Source: an uncultured Ruminococcus sp. (lineage in GTDB: Bacteria > Bacillota > Clostridia > Oscillospirales > Ruminococcaceae). Taken from it: a DNA stretch of 64,000 bases. Location of the stretch: contig CAMWQJ010000004.1 of assembly GCA_947176415.1 (NCBI GenBank), forward strand, positions 1-64,000, written 5' to 3'. This document shows, piece by piece, positions 1 through 10,624 of the stretch. The translations under genes were made by a program, and so were the position numbers. Under the pieces are notes generated by a model. That model searched no databases, was not told the DNA's origin, and saw only the letters and a program-made list of their open reading frames with translations. The first letter of the stretch is position 1. The number at the start of each line of letters is the position of its first letter.

Positions 1-74
1 CCTTGCTTCGCTTTATCCCGAATTAGACTAAATATCATCGGTACAGTCCACTAGTTATTAAGGAGTGTTTGATT

Positions 75-1241
75 ATGAAAAGATTTTTAGCAGGACTTTT
101 TGCATTCAGTATGGCAGTGTGTGCCTTTACATCATGTGGTCACGACGAGGGCGACGAAATTCTGGAAGAATCGTTGATTGAAGAGTCAACGGAAGAGGAA
201 ACAACGGAAGAGGAAATCAGCGAAGAAGAAGTAATTTCGGATACGGAGGAAATTACAGAGACGGAAGAGGAAGAACTGACGGACGAAGAGGAAGAAAATA
301 TCGACGGGGATAATTCCGCAGGTTATATCGATGTTGTGCAGAGGTATGTTGACAGTGCAGTGAAAGGCGATTTGACGGAAATGCTTTATTTAAGTTATCC
401 GTCATCTTTTGTCAATGCAATGACCCTTATGGCAGAACTGGAGGGCGAAGAAGATTATCCGGAAGACCTTATTTATGTGGACGATTCATTTGAATTAAAA
501 GAGTACCGCATAAATGGGATTATTTCGGAAGAGCCTATTGAAGATGAGCTTGAAATGATTGATACTGCTTATTGTTTAACGGAAGAGCTATGGAAATACA
601 TTGAGGAGACAGGCAAGGAAAACATAACGGTTGAAATGCTTGAAAACAAGTTTGACGAGTTTATGGAAATGTATGAAGAGGGCGAAATAACTTTAGGCGG
701 TATGGTAACAAAGGCTTATGATATTACGGTATCTGCAACTGCTGTTATGAATGACGGCACGGAAGAAACAGAAGAATCAAATGTTATGGTTTACTATGTA
801 GAGGGCGAGGGCTGGAAAATTGATAACGCCTTTCGTGGATATGTGCGTAAATCAAAGCAGGTAGCAGCCAATACAATGGCTTCGTCTATTCTCAAGGCAG
901 GCAATGCGTCACTTGTTGAACTGGACGAAGAGGGTGTGGAGATACCTGACAGATGTATAATTTCCTCTGACAGCACAAAGAATTATAATGTTGACGGAGA
1001 ATTTGAAAAGCGATTCAAGGAAAAAATGTATTTATTCTTTGCAGATGCCGAAACATCAAATTACTTTGTTTTAATTCAGAACGGCAGTGTATGGTATTCG
1101 GCTGTTGACTGTGACGGTAAGGTAGGCACTTATCCGCCAAACAGTCTCTACAATTTGAATTATGATGACGAAGGCGTGCTTACGGACGATTATACATATG
1201 AAGATGTGTATAATGATTCACTTGAAAAATTTTCAGAATGA
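75..1241 (+). CDS. Putative acidic lipoprotein; C-terminal domain shared with the next gene
   Basis: Signal peptide with lipobox-like TSCG (start moved to MKRF); Glu-rich linker; C-terminal 'CIISSDSTKNYNVDGEFEKRFKEKMYLFFADAE' matches repeats in the next ORF. Confidence 0.7.
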   Translation: MKRFLAGLFAFSMAVCAFTSCGHDEGDEILEESLIEESTEEETTEEEISEEEVISDTEEITETEEEELTDEEEENIDGDNSAGYIDVVQRYVDSAVKGDLTEMLYLSYPSSFVNAMTLMAELEGEEDYPEDLIYVDDSFELKEYRINGIISEEPIEDELEMIDTAYCLTEELWKYIEETGKENITVEMLENKFDEFMEMYEEGEITLGGMVTKAYDITVSATAVMNDGTEETEESNVMVYYVEGEGWKIDNAFRGYVRKSKQVAANTMASSILKAGNASLVELDEEGVEIPDRCIISSDSTKNYNVDGEFEKRFKEKMYLFFADAETSNYFVLIQNGSVWYSAVDCDGKVGTYPPNSLYNLNYDDEGVLTDDYTYEDVYNDSLEKFSE

Positions 1242-1258
1242 TAAGGAGAAGTTAAAGC

Positions 1259-2164
1259 ATGAAAAGGATTTTGACGGCACTTGTTGCACTTGGTATGGCG
1301 GTATGTGCGTTTACAGCCTGCGGAGACAATGACGACACGGACGAAAAAAACGACAGACAAGTATCGGAAACAGTCAGCGACACGGACGAACAGGATAACG
1401 GCGAGAACATGGAGGATATAGCCAATACTTACTGTAAAGCCGTCAACAGTGCACTCGCCGAATGGGATTCAATGGGTATTTCAATGCCTGCGTGCGTAAT
1501 ATCTTCGGACAGCACAAAGACATACAATATCGACAATGAAACTTTTGAAAAATTCAAGGAATATATACCCGTATATTTTGCGGATTATGAAAATTATGAC
1601 TACTGCGTTATGATTTATGACTATGCGTGCCATGGCGTTATATGCTCGGACGGAAACAGCAGTGGCATTTATATCGGGGGCGCGGGTACAACAACAGGAA
1701 CGGCAGACGATTATGATTCACATTGCCTTGAATTTTATGATATTATAGACAGCATGATTAAAGACGATACGGACGAACAGGAAAACAGCGAGAATATGGA
1801 CGATATAGCCCTGAATTATTATAAATCTGCAAACAGCGCACTTATGGAAATGGACGAGGAAGATGTTTCAATGCCTGTATGCGTAATATCTTCGGACAGT
1901 TCAAAGACGTACAATATTGAGGGTGAAGCCCTTGAAAAATTCAAGGAAAAACTTACGATGTATTTTAACGACGCTGAAAATTATGACTACTGCTTTATGA
2001 TTTATGACTATTTATGTCAGGGTGTTGTATGCTCGGACGGAAACGACAAAGGCGTTTTTATCGGCGATACGTCCGCAACAACAGGAATAGCAGACAGCTA
2101 TGATTCGCAGTGCCTTGAATTTTATAACATTATAGACAGCATGATTAAAGACGAAACACAGTAA
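1259..2164 (+). CDS. Putative lipoprotein with two tandem copies of an approximately 120-aa domain
   Basis: Lipobox FTACG; two repeats of 'CVISSDS(T/S)KTYNI...FEKFKE...YF.D.ENYDYC.MIYDY.C.GV.CSDGN'. Confidence 0.75.
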   Translation: MKRILTALVALGMAVCAFTACGDNDDTDEKNDRQVSETVSDTDEQDNGENMEDIANTYCKAVNSALAEWDSMGISMPACVISSDSTKTYNIDNETFEKFKEYIPVYFADYENYDYCVMIYDYACHGVICSDGNSSGIYIGGAGTTTGTADDYDSHCLEFYDIIDSMIKDDTDEQENSENMDDIALNYYKSANSALMEMDEEDVSMPVCVISSDSSKTYNIEGEALEKFKEKLTMYFNDAENYDYCFMIYDYLCQGVVCSDGNDKGVFIGDTSATTGIADSYDSQCLEFYNIIDSMIKDETQ

Positions 2165-2270
2165 TAAATTTTAATGCGGACGGGTTTTTTTAAAAAAATA
2201 TCTGTCCGCCTTTCGCATATTTTTCCGAGCCTATGAATATAATATTTAAAAAACGGAGGTCTGGGAATTT

Positions 2271-2555
2271 ATGCAGGACAAGAATACTATAATAAAGCAA
2301 AATCAGAATCTTATACTTGAAAACAGAAAAAATCTGACAATTTCGGGAATAACAGATGTTGACAGTTTCGACGAGAAGGCAATTTGTCTTTACACACAGC
2401 TCGGTGAACTGACGATACAGGGGAGAGAATTACATATAGACTCAATGAGCGTTGAAACAGGTGACATGACGATAACAGGCGATATATGGGCGGTTGTTTA
2501 TGGCGACAAGGACAAGAAGAATCCTGTATCTTTTTTAGGGAAGCTTTTCAGATGA
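2271..2555 (+). CDS. yabP: Sporulation protein YabP
   Basis: About 94 aa, YabP/YqfC-like (LENRKNLTISGITDVDSFDEKAICLYTQLGELTIQG); followed by a YabQ-like ORF. Confidence 0.88.
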   Translation: MQDKNTIIKQNQNLILENRKNLTISGITDVDSFDEKAICLYTQLGELTIQGRELHIDSMSVETGDMTITGDIWAVVYGDKDKKNPVSFLGKLFR

Positions 2556-3103
2556 ATGTGCCTGAGACTTTTTTTACAATAAATGAAGAAGTTATACTCT
2601 TCGGTCTGTCGTGCCTTTTCGGTATAGCTATCGGCATATGCTATGATGTTTTCCGCACAGCAAGAATTATTTTTCCGCATAACACGGCACTTGTCGTTAT
2701 TGAAGATGTTATTTTTCTCTGCGGATATACTGTTTTTCTTTCGTCCTTTTCGTCAGCTATGGCGAGGGGCGAAATGCGTTTTTATTACGTCGTCGGAAAT
2801 CTGATTGGCTTTCTTATTTATTTTTTTACTCTCGGAATTGTAGTCGTCGGCGTAATGCGGAAGATTTATTCCGTTATGGTAAAGATTTTCAAAGTTATTA
2901 TAAAACCTTTCAGGCGTATTTATATATTCCTGTGTAGAAAAATGCACAGGAAAACCGTTAAAAAATCTGTAAATTCAGTCATAACAGATAAAAAACATTC
3001 TCACCTATTGCCAAACAAGGTAAACTTGTTGTATAATAAAAGAGAAAATAAAAAAAGAAAGAACGTGAAGAACGTTGCCGAAAAAACAAAAGCAAAGGAA
3101 TAA
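2552..3103 (+). CDS. yabQ: Spore cortex biosynthesis protein YabQ
   Basis: Multi-TM protein starting ATG at 2552 (ATGA overlap with yabP); context yabP-yabQ-divIC. Confidence 0.82.
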   Translation: MNVPETFFTINEEVILFGLSCLFGIAIGICYDVFRTARIIFPHNTALVVIEDVIFLCGYTVFLSSFSSAMARGEMRFYYVVGNLIGFLIYFFTLGIVVVGVMRKIYSVMVKIFKVIIKPFRRIYIFLCRKMHRKTVKKSVNSVITDKKHSHLLPNKVNLLYNKRENKKRKNVKNVAEKTKAKE

Positions 3104-3380
3104 AAGCCTGTTTAACCGTGGACTTATTAAGCTTGTTACTGCATCGGTAATTATCGGGTGTGGTGTGCTTATTGTGGCAACAGAAAGAGACTGCACCGAA
3201 AAGGAAAAAGAGCTTACTTACATTCATGATAAAATCGAGGTTTATGAGGCTGAAAATACAGAACTTCAACGTATTCTGGACAGTGAGGACATCTCTGATT
3301 ATATGGAGAAAATAGCGGTTGAAGAAAGAGGATATGCCTATCCTGACGAGAGAAGATTTTATGATACATCAAGAGACTAA
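3075..3380 (+). CDS. divIC: Septum formation initiator, DivIC/FtsB family
   Basis: Single N-terminal TM, coiled coil, 'MEKIAVEERGYAYPDERRFYD' tail; TTG start in the ORF call; synteny. Confidence 0.75.
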   Translation: MPKKQKQRNKSLFNRGLIKLVTASVIIGCGVLIVATERDCTEKEKELTYIHDKIEVYEAENTELQRILDSEDISDYMEKIAVEERGYAYPDERRFYDTSRD

Positions 3381-3403
3381 TTTAAAAGGAGTTTTTTATA
3401 TAT

Positions 3404-3841
3404 ATGCAACTGGAAATTGGAAAAATCTACACAGGCAAAGTCAAGGGAATCACACAGTACGGAGCTTTCGTTGATATCGACGGCGGCGGAACGGGTATGG
3501 TACATATTTCCGAAATCGCCAACACTTTTGTCAATGAAATCCGTGACCACCTGACAGAAAATCAGGAAGTCAAAGTTAAAGTAATCGGCATAAACGAGGC
3601 AGGCAAGGTGAGCCTTTCCATTAAAAAGGCTGTCGACGCTCCGCCAGCACCGCCGAGACCGAAGCGTCAGAATGACGAACGCAGGAGGAGCAAGCCGAAC
3701 ATATATGAACCGAAAAAGACCATTCCGCAGTCTGAAATGACTTTTGAAGATATGATGTCGCATTTCAAGCAGGCAAGCGAGGAGCGTATATGTGACATAA
3801 AACGCAATACCGACAGAAAAAACAAGACAAGAAGAAAATAA
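3404..3841 (+). CDS. S1 RNA-binding domain protein (YabR-like)
   Basis: S1 motif 'IGKIYTGKVKGITQYGAFVDIDGGGTGMVHISEIA...VKVKVIGINEAGKVSLSIK'. Confidence 0.85.
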   Translation: MQLEIGKIYTGKVKGITQYGAFVDIDGGGTGMVHISEIANTFVNEIRDHLTENQEVKVKVIGINEAGKVSLSIKKAVDAPPAPPRPKRQNDERRRSKPNIYEPKKTIPQSEMTFEDMMSHFKQASEERICDIKRNTDRKNKTRRK

Positions 3842-3889
3842 GATAATTTTCAGACGTCTGTATTTAGTTTGATACTAATAAAGAAGTTT

Positions 3890-3930
3890 AAGCCCTGAAG
3901 TAATTATTGATAACTGCTTCGGGGCTTGTT
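3890..3930 (+). terminator. Putative Rho-independent terminator
   Basis: Stem aagccctgaag / cttcggggctt followed by a T-rich stretch. Confidence 0.5.
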
Positions 3931-3982
3931 GTTAATATTTAATTACTCGCATAAATCAGAAGTTACTCTTTTTTATCGGAAA

Positions 3983-4612
3983 TTATATCTCTATTTTCTT
4001 TTGAACATACAATTTTAAATCAAGTAAGCCATAGCTCATAAATGCTATTGATAAATAGTAAAAAATACCGATTATAACAGCTTTGACAAATGTCAGGCTT
4101 TCAGCTGAAACCAAGTCATAAACCAAGTTACCGGTAATAAGAAAACGGATATAATCAAACAGCAGGTAACACATTACCATAGACGGAGCAATAAAAATTC
4201 TTCTGACATAATCTTTTTTATCCTTCAATTCAAGTTTTGTCGTAAACAAAAACATTGCCAAAACCACAACAGGATTTATTCCATGCATGAAGAAAAACAT
4301 TCCACTAAAATTAAAATCGAACCAATCGAAAATTTTAAAAAACACAGTGCAAAAAACGGTTAATATACATGGCAATACAAATTGATACAAAATCGCAGGC
4401 AAGGTTTTCTTTCTGATTAAACTTACTATTCCGTCCGACAGTAATAACAAGCCACATGAGAAATTTGAAATAAAAGTCAGTTCATACATAAGTGAAAACT
4501 GAAAATTATATCCAACAAGAGCTGTCAATATTATAAATAATCCCACAACAATTTTTGCTGTTTTTATTATAGATTTGTCTAAGTAATGTACTCTGCTTTC
4601 TTCACGTCTCAT
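3983..4612 (-). CDS. Multi-pass membrane protein of unknown function (possibly Pr6Pr-like)
   Basis: 209 aa with several hydrophobic helices; family resemblance is weak. Confidence 0.55.
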   Translation of the reverse strand: MRREESRVHYLDKSIIKTAKIVVGLFIILTALVGYNFQFSLMYELTFISNFSCGLLLLSDGIVSLIRKKTLPAILYQFVLPCILTVFCTVFFKIFDWFDFNFSGMFFFMHGINPVVVLAMFLFTTKLELKDKKDYVRRIFIAPSMVMCYLLFDYIRFLITGNLVYDLVSAESLTFVKAVIIGIFYYLSIAFMSYGLLDLKLYVQKKIEI

Positions 4613-4687
4613 AATTGTTTCTCCTGTAAAATTCTGATTTATTTTAGTAATAATTATACATCAAAACTATTACATTGTCAACAGAAA

Positions 4688-4728
4688 CGCCATAGCACTT
4701 TTGACTGAAAATCATAAATGCTATGGCG
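4688..4728. repeat. Perfect 10-bp inverted repeat with 21-nt spacer
   Basis: CGCCATAGCA (4688-4697) / TGCTATGGCG (4719-4728). Confidence 0.8.
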
Positions 4729-4879
4729 AAAACTTCTTTATAGGTACACGTATTTAAGGGACGGCTTTCTTATTTAAAATATAATGATTGTTATGCGAAA
4801 AATATGTGAAATGCGTTGCAATATGATTGACTTTGTGATATAATTTACAAGGTAAAAATTTTTTTGGGAGGAAAAAAAT

Positions 4880-7006
4880 ATGTCAGTATATAAAAAAACA
4901 ATAGCTTTTGCTGTTGCTGTGTTGATGTGTTTTCCGGCTTCTGCAACTGTCGGAAGTGCTTTTGCGGAGGAAGATACCGAAACCGCAACAGAAATTACAA
5001 CAACAGAAGAAACAATAGAAGAAACAATAACAGAAGAAACAGACGATGGATTTCTGACTTCGGGGGATTTTCTCTATTCTATAATAGATGATGATTCGGT
5101 CTGCATAGAGGGTTGTACGTCCGAAGAAACGGAGCTTGTTATTCCTGAAACAATTGACGGTATGACCGTTTCTGAACTCAGCGGAACGGCTTTCGGCAAC
5201 ACACCCGACCGCCCGTATACGAGTATAACCATTCCGCAGACTGTCACATATATTTCAAAGGATAACCCTTTTATCTACTGTATAGCTTTACAGGAAGTTA
5301 TTGTCGACACCGCAAATGAAAATTATATATCGGAAAACGGCGTTATCTATACAGCGGACAAGTCACTTCTTGTATGCTATCCGCTCGAAAAAAACGAGAC
5401 AGAATTTGATATACCCGAGGGCGTAAAGGAAATAGGCGTTGCGGCGGTGTACGGCACAAAGCTGACAAAAATAAATCTGCCGTCGACTCTTGAAACTATA
5501 GAGCGTTACAGTTTCGGAAACAATTTAAATATTAAGTCAATCGATATGAGCAATACGGCGGTTGAGTATATAGACTTTGCAGGATTTGTTGAGAATACAA
5601 GTCTTGAAGAGGTGATTTTTTCCGATAAGCTGACGAAAATCGGCGACGGTGCTTTTATGCTGTGCTCAAGTCTCGAAGAAATAAATCTCCCCGACGGTCT
5701 TACTTTTATAGGGCAGGGGGCTTTTATAGGAACTGCGATGACTCAGGTTGAAATACCCGATTCCGTTACTGAAATAGGGTACAGTGCTTTCGGATATGAG
5801 GACGAAAGTACGCCGAAAAGCGATTTTACAATAATAGCTTCCTACGGCTCGGCAGGGCATATCTATGCCACTGATACCGATACGGAGTATGACTATAAAA
5901 ATGATTTTGATTTCATAACTCATGAAGCATTCGCCGAACAGGCAGAGTATAACTCTTTTGAAAAGTCCATATATGAAGACTTTGAGTATACAGTTATAGA
6001 CGACGAGGCGGTTATTACACTCTGTATGTCGTCGGATATAAAAATAGAAGTACCGTCGGAAATAAACGGACTTCCCGTTACAAGAATATATACAAGGGCG
6101 TTTGAAGGCTCAAAGGCAGAGGAAATTATAATCCCTGAGTCCGTAAAGACTATTGACAAACTCGCTTTTTATAACTGTGCGTCTCTCCATAATCTGACTA
6201 TAAACGGAGCAGAGACAATTGGTGAGAGTGCTTTTGCACTTTGCGAGTCGCTTTCAGATGTAGTTATTTCGGGAAATTTAAAGTCTTTCGGCGACGACGA
6301 GCCTTTTATTTCGTGTACGCTTCTCCAGTCAATAACAATAACGGACGGCGACGGCGAGTATATCTCCGAAAACGGAATACTATACAGCAAGGACAAATCA
6401 AAGCTCCTGTTATATCCTCCGCTTAAAACCGGCAAGGAATTTACCGTTCCGTCGGGCGTAAAGGAAATAGGAATGTCGGCATTCTGCAACAACGCATATA
6501 TTGAAAAGATAAATCTTTCGGGTGTTGAAACAATCGGGTTATACGCCTTTGAAAATTCCGCAAAGCTGAAAGACGTTGTACTTCCGAAAACCCTTAAAAC
6601 TGTTTTAGGATATGCCTTTGCGGACTGTCCGTCTCTCATGGGAATACGTGTATATGAAAATACTGATACTATCGGAAATTATGCTTTTGGCTACCGTTTT
6701 GACGGCTCGGTAGATGGGTCGGGAAATGCCCTTTACACTGACAATATGGCACTTGTCGAGGGCTTTAAAATCTATGCCGACAAAAACACAACAGCCTATA
6801 ATTACGGAAAAGCCTGCAATATAGAAGTTGTAAGCGGTACAATAAATATTTTCGGAAAAAATGTCGTTATAGGATTTTTGTGGGCGGTCGGTGCTATAGT
6901 CGGTATTCTTGTTATCGGTCTTATCGGAGTCGGTGTATTCAGAAACTCCAAAAACAAAAAGAAAAAATCACCCGACAAACGAAAGGAAAAGAAAAATGAA
7001 GATTAA
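4880..7006 (+). CDS. BspA-like leucine-rich-repeat surface protein with C-terminal TM anchor
   Basis: Signal peptide; repeated 'LP.(T/G)L..IG..AF..C.SL'; C-terminal TM plus KKKKSPDKRKEKK tail. Confidence 0.85.
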   Translation: MSVYKKTIAFAVAVLMCFPASATVGSAFAEEDTETATEITTTEETIEETITEETDDGFLTSGDFLYSIIDDDSVCIEGCTSEETELVIPETIDGMTVSELSGTAFGNTPDRPYTSITIPQTVTYISKDNPFIYCIALQEVIVDTANENYISENGVIYTADKSLLVCYPLEKNETEFDIPEGVKEIGVAAVYGTKLTKINLPSTLETIERYSFGNNLNIKSIDMSNTAVEYIDFAGFVENTSLEEVIFSDKLTKIGDGAFMLCSSLEEINLPDGLTFIGQGAFIGTAMTQVEIPDSVTEIGYSAFGYEDESTPKSDFTIIASYGSAGHIYATDTDTEYDYKNDFDFITHEAFAEQAEYNSFEKSIYEDFEYTVIDDEAVITLCMSSDIKIEVPSEINGLPVTRIYTRAFEGSKAEEIIIPESVKTIDKLAFYNCASLHNLTINGAETIGESAFALCESLSDVVISGNLKSFGDDEPFISCTLLQSITITDGDGEYISENGILYSKDKSKLLLYPPLKTGKEFTVPSGVKEIGMSAFCNNAYIEKINLSGVETIGLYAFENSAKLKDVVLPKTLKTVLGYAFADCPSLMGIRVYENTDTIGNYAFGYRFDGSVDGSGNALYTDNMALVEGFKIYADKNTTAYNYGKACNIEVVSGTINIFGKNVVIGFLWAVGAIVGILVIGLIGVGVFRNSKNKKKKSPDKRKEKKNED

Positions 7007-8342
7007 AAAATTTCTGGCACTTACGGCTGTTTCTCTTCTGACGTTTTCATTTATGACGGCTTTTCAGTCGTCTGCTGATAATCTTCAGAGTGCAGAGGAC
7101 GAACTGTCTGACGGTACATTTACTTATGAACTCGTTAATAATTCCTATACTATCGTTTCGTGCGAGCCTAATTCAATAATAAAGTCAATTCCCTCAATAC
7201 GCAACGGCTATGCGGTAACCGCAATAGGCGACGGGGCATTTACGGGTTGCAGTGGCTTTTCGGAAATAGAAATTCCCGATACTGTCCGCACTATCGGCAT
7301 GAACGCTTTTGCCGGCTGTACATCGCTGAAAAAAGTTGTAATTCCTAAGACGGTAACGGAAATATCGTCATGTGCTTTTATGAGGTGTACCTCCCTGACT
7401 GATGTCGAACTTCCTGACACCCTTACAGCTATCGGAAATTACGCTTTCGCACAATGCACAAGTCTTGAAAGCATTAAACTCCCCGAATCGCTTGTATCTA
7501 TAAATGAAGAGGCTTTTACGGACTGTTATTCTCTCAGGGAGTTTGATGCTTCTGAATGTCCGTCGTTTGTGTTTGATGACGGAATATTATATAACAAAGC
7601 AAGGTCGGAAATATACAGGGGTTCAGTTGAACTGGAGGGCGATTTGTATATTGACGGTTCTGTTGCCATAATAAAATCGGGTGCATTCTCCGCCTGTCAG
7701 AAAATTGAGAATTTATTTATTCCCTCGTCTGTCTCAAATATAGGGGCGGACGCATTCGCAAGCTGTAAGTCTCTTAAAAAAGTGGATTTGGAGCAGGGAC
7801 TTTCAATAATGGAAGCAGGGGCTTTTATGTACTGTTCATCACTTGAATCTATATCCATTCCGACTACCGTAACGGAAATAGATGAGGAGGCTTTTGCTTA
7901 CTGCACTTCTCTCGAAAAGGCTGTAATTCCCGAGGGTGTCGGGTCAATAGGAGCTAATGCTTTTCTTGGCTGTGAAAGTCTGAAAAGGATAAATATTCCG
8001 GAAAGCGTCAAGCAGGTTGGCGAAAATGCTTTCGGATATACAGTTGAAAATAATTCGCTTAAACTTATGGAAGATTTCAGTATGAGTGTATACTCGGGGT
8101 CTTCGGCAATGAAGTATGCAAAGGAAAACAAAATAGACTATACAGTCTCGGACAGAAGTCTTAAACAGACGGCTTTTATAATTATAGCTGTCGGAGCATT
8201 AGTAACAATTGCCGTGTTTGCGGTTATTCTCATGTCAAGGGGCAAAAAAGGTGCATCGCACAGTGCAAAAAAAGCTAAAAAAGCACAGGAAGAAAAAACG
8301 GCAGAAGAAAATTACAAGGGAATTGTAGGCGACGACAAGTGA
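6996..8342 (+). CDS. BspA-like leucine-rich-repeat surface protein with C-terminal TM anchor
   Basis: Start reassigned to MKIKKFLALTAVSLL at 6996, overlapping the upstream stop; LRR_5-type repeats; TM and Lys-rich tail. Confidence 0.85.
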   Translation: MKIKKFLALTAVSLLTFSFMTAFQSSADNLQSAEDELSDGTFTYELVNNSYTIVSCEPNSIIKSIPSIRNGYAVTAIGDGAFTGCSGFSEIEIPDTVRTIGMNAFAGCTSLKKVVIPKTVTEISSCAFMRCTSLTDVELPDTLTAIGNYAFAQCTSLESIKLPESLVSINEEAFTDCYSLREFDASECPSFVFDDGILYNKARSEIYRGSVELEGDLYIDGSVAIIKSGAFSACQKIENLFIPSSVSNIGADAFASCKSLKKVDLEQGLSIMEAGAFMYCSSLESISIPTTVTEIDEEAFAYCTSLEKAVIPEGVGSIGANAFLGCESLKRINIPESVKQVGENAFGYTVENNSLKLMEDFSMSVYSGSSAMKYAKENKIDYTVSDRSLKQTAFIIIAVGALVTIAVFAVILMSRGKKGASHSAKKAKKAQEEKTAEENYKGIVGDDK

Positions 8343-8414
8343 TTATTTGCCGTTTTCGCCAAAAGAGTTCAAAATTAGCTAAAAAACTTCTATATCCTTA
8401 TTTTTACTAAACTA

Positions 8415-8443
8415 TTGACATAAAGCGTAAAAAAGAGTATTAT
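8415..8443 (+). promoter_or_regulatory. Sigma-A-type promoter for guaB
   Basis: TTGACA (8415-8420), 17 nt, TATTAT (8438-8443). Confidence 0.65.
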
Positions 8444-8455
8444 TAAAGGTAATAA

Positions 8456-9973
<1,518 letters not shown>

Positions 9974-9986
9974 ATATAAAAAATCA

Positions 9987-10016
9987 GGTCGGACAAGAAG
10001 TCCGACCCTTTTTTAT
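9987..10016 (+). terminator. Rho-independent terminator after guaB
   Basis: ggtcgga / tccgacc stem then cttttttatt. Confidence 0.8.
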
Positions 10017-10525
10017 TAAAGCATTTTTAATATATATACCGTAACTGCAATAAAAAATATTAATAATGACCCTGTTCCCACGGCAAAACAACACCATGCA
10101 AACATATCGTGTTTGTCAACGCATGAATTATCGGGATTGTTCTTGTCATAAAGAACATTGACCTCCATGCCCTTTTTCAGTGATGACGACACATAGCTCG
10201 TTTTACATTCATAAGTTTTTCCGTCAGCTTTAAATTCTATCTTACATACTCCGCCTCTGCCATATGATGTTATTTCGGTTATCCTGCCGACAGTCCGGCA
10301 GCCGATTTTTTTTAGTCTGACTATGGGTCGCATACATTTTATTACATAAAACATCATAAATAAAAGATATGAATCAAGCGACATAAAAGAAAAGTAAAAA
10401 AAGAAATCATCATAAAAATCATCACCCTTAAAAAGCAGAAGTCCCGACAGAACTATAAAAAACTCTGTTATAATGATTATGGCAACTGCACGCAGAATTT
10501 TTTTGATTATATTTTTAAAGCACAT
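10016..10525 (-). CDS. DUF3592-like membrane protein
   Basis: Two-TM protein with 'GRITEITSYGRGGVCKIEFKADGKTYECKTSY...GMEVNVLYDKNNPD' core. Confidence 0.65.
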   Translation of the reverse strand: MCFKNIIKKILRAVAIIIITEFFIVLSGLLLFKGDDFYDDFFFYFSFMSLDSYLLFMMFYVIKCMRPIVRLKKIGCRTVGRITEITSYGRGGVCKIEFKADGKTYECKTSYVSSSLKKGMEVNVLYDKNNPDNSCVDKHDMFAWCCFAVGTGSLLIFFIAVTVYILKML

Positions 10526-10624
10526 AAATCTGTTCTCCTATCTCGTATATATACAGAATCATATCATTGCCTGAGCGTGCTGTGAATGAATAACTTCCGT
10601 AGCTTTTCAGTTATCAGTGCGGAA

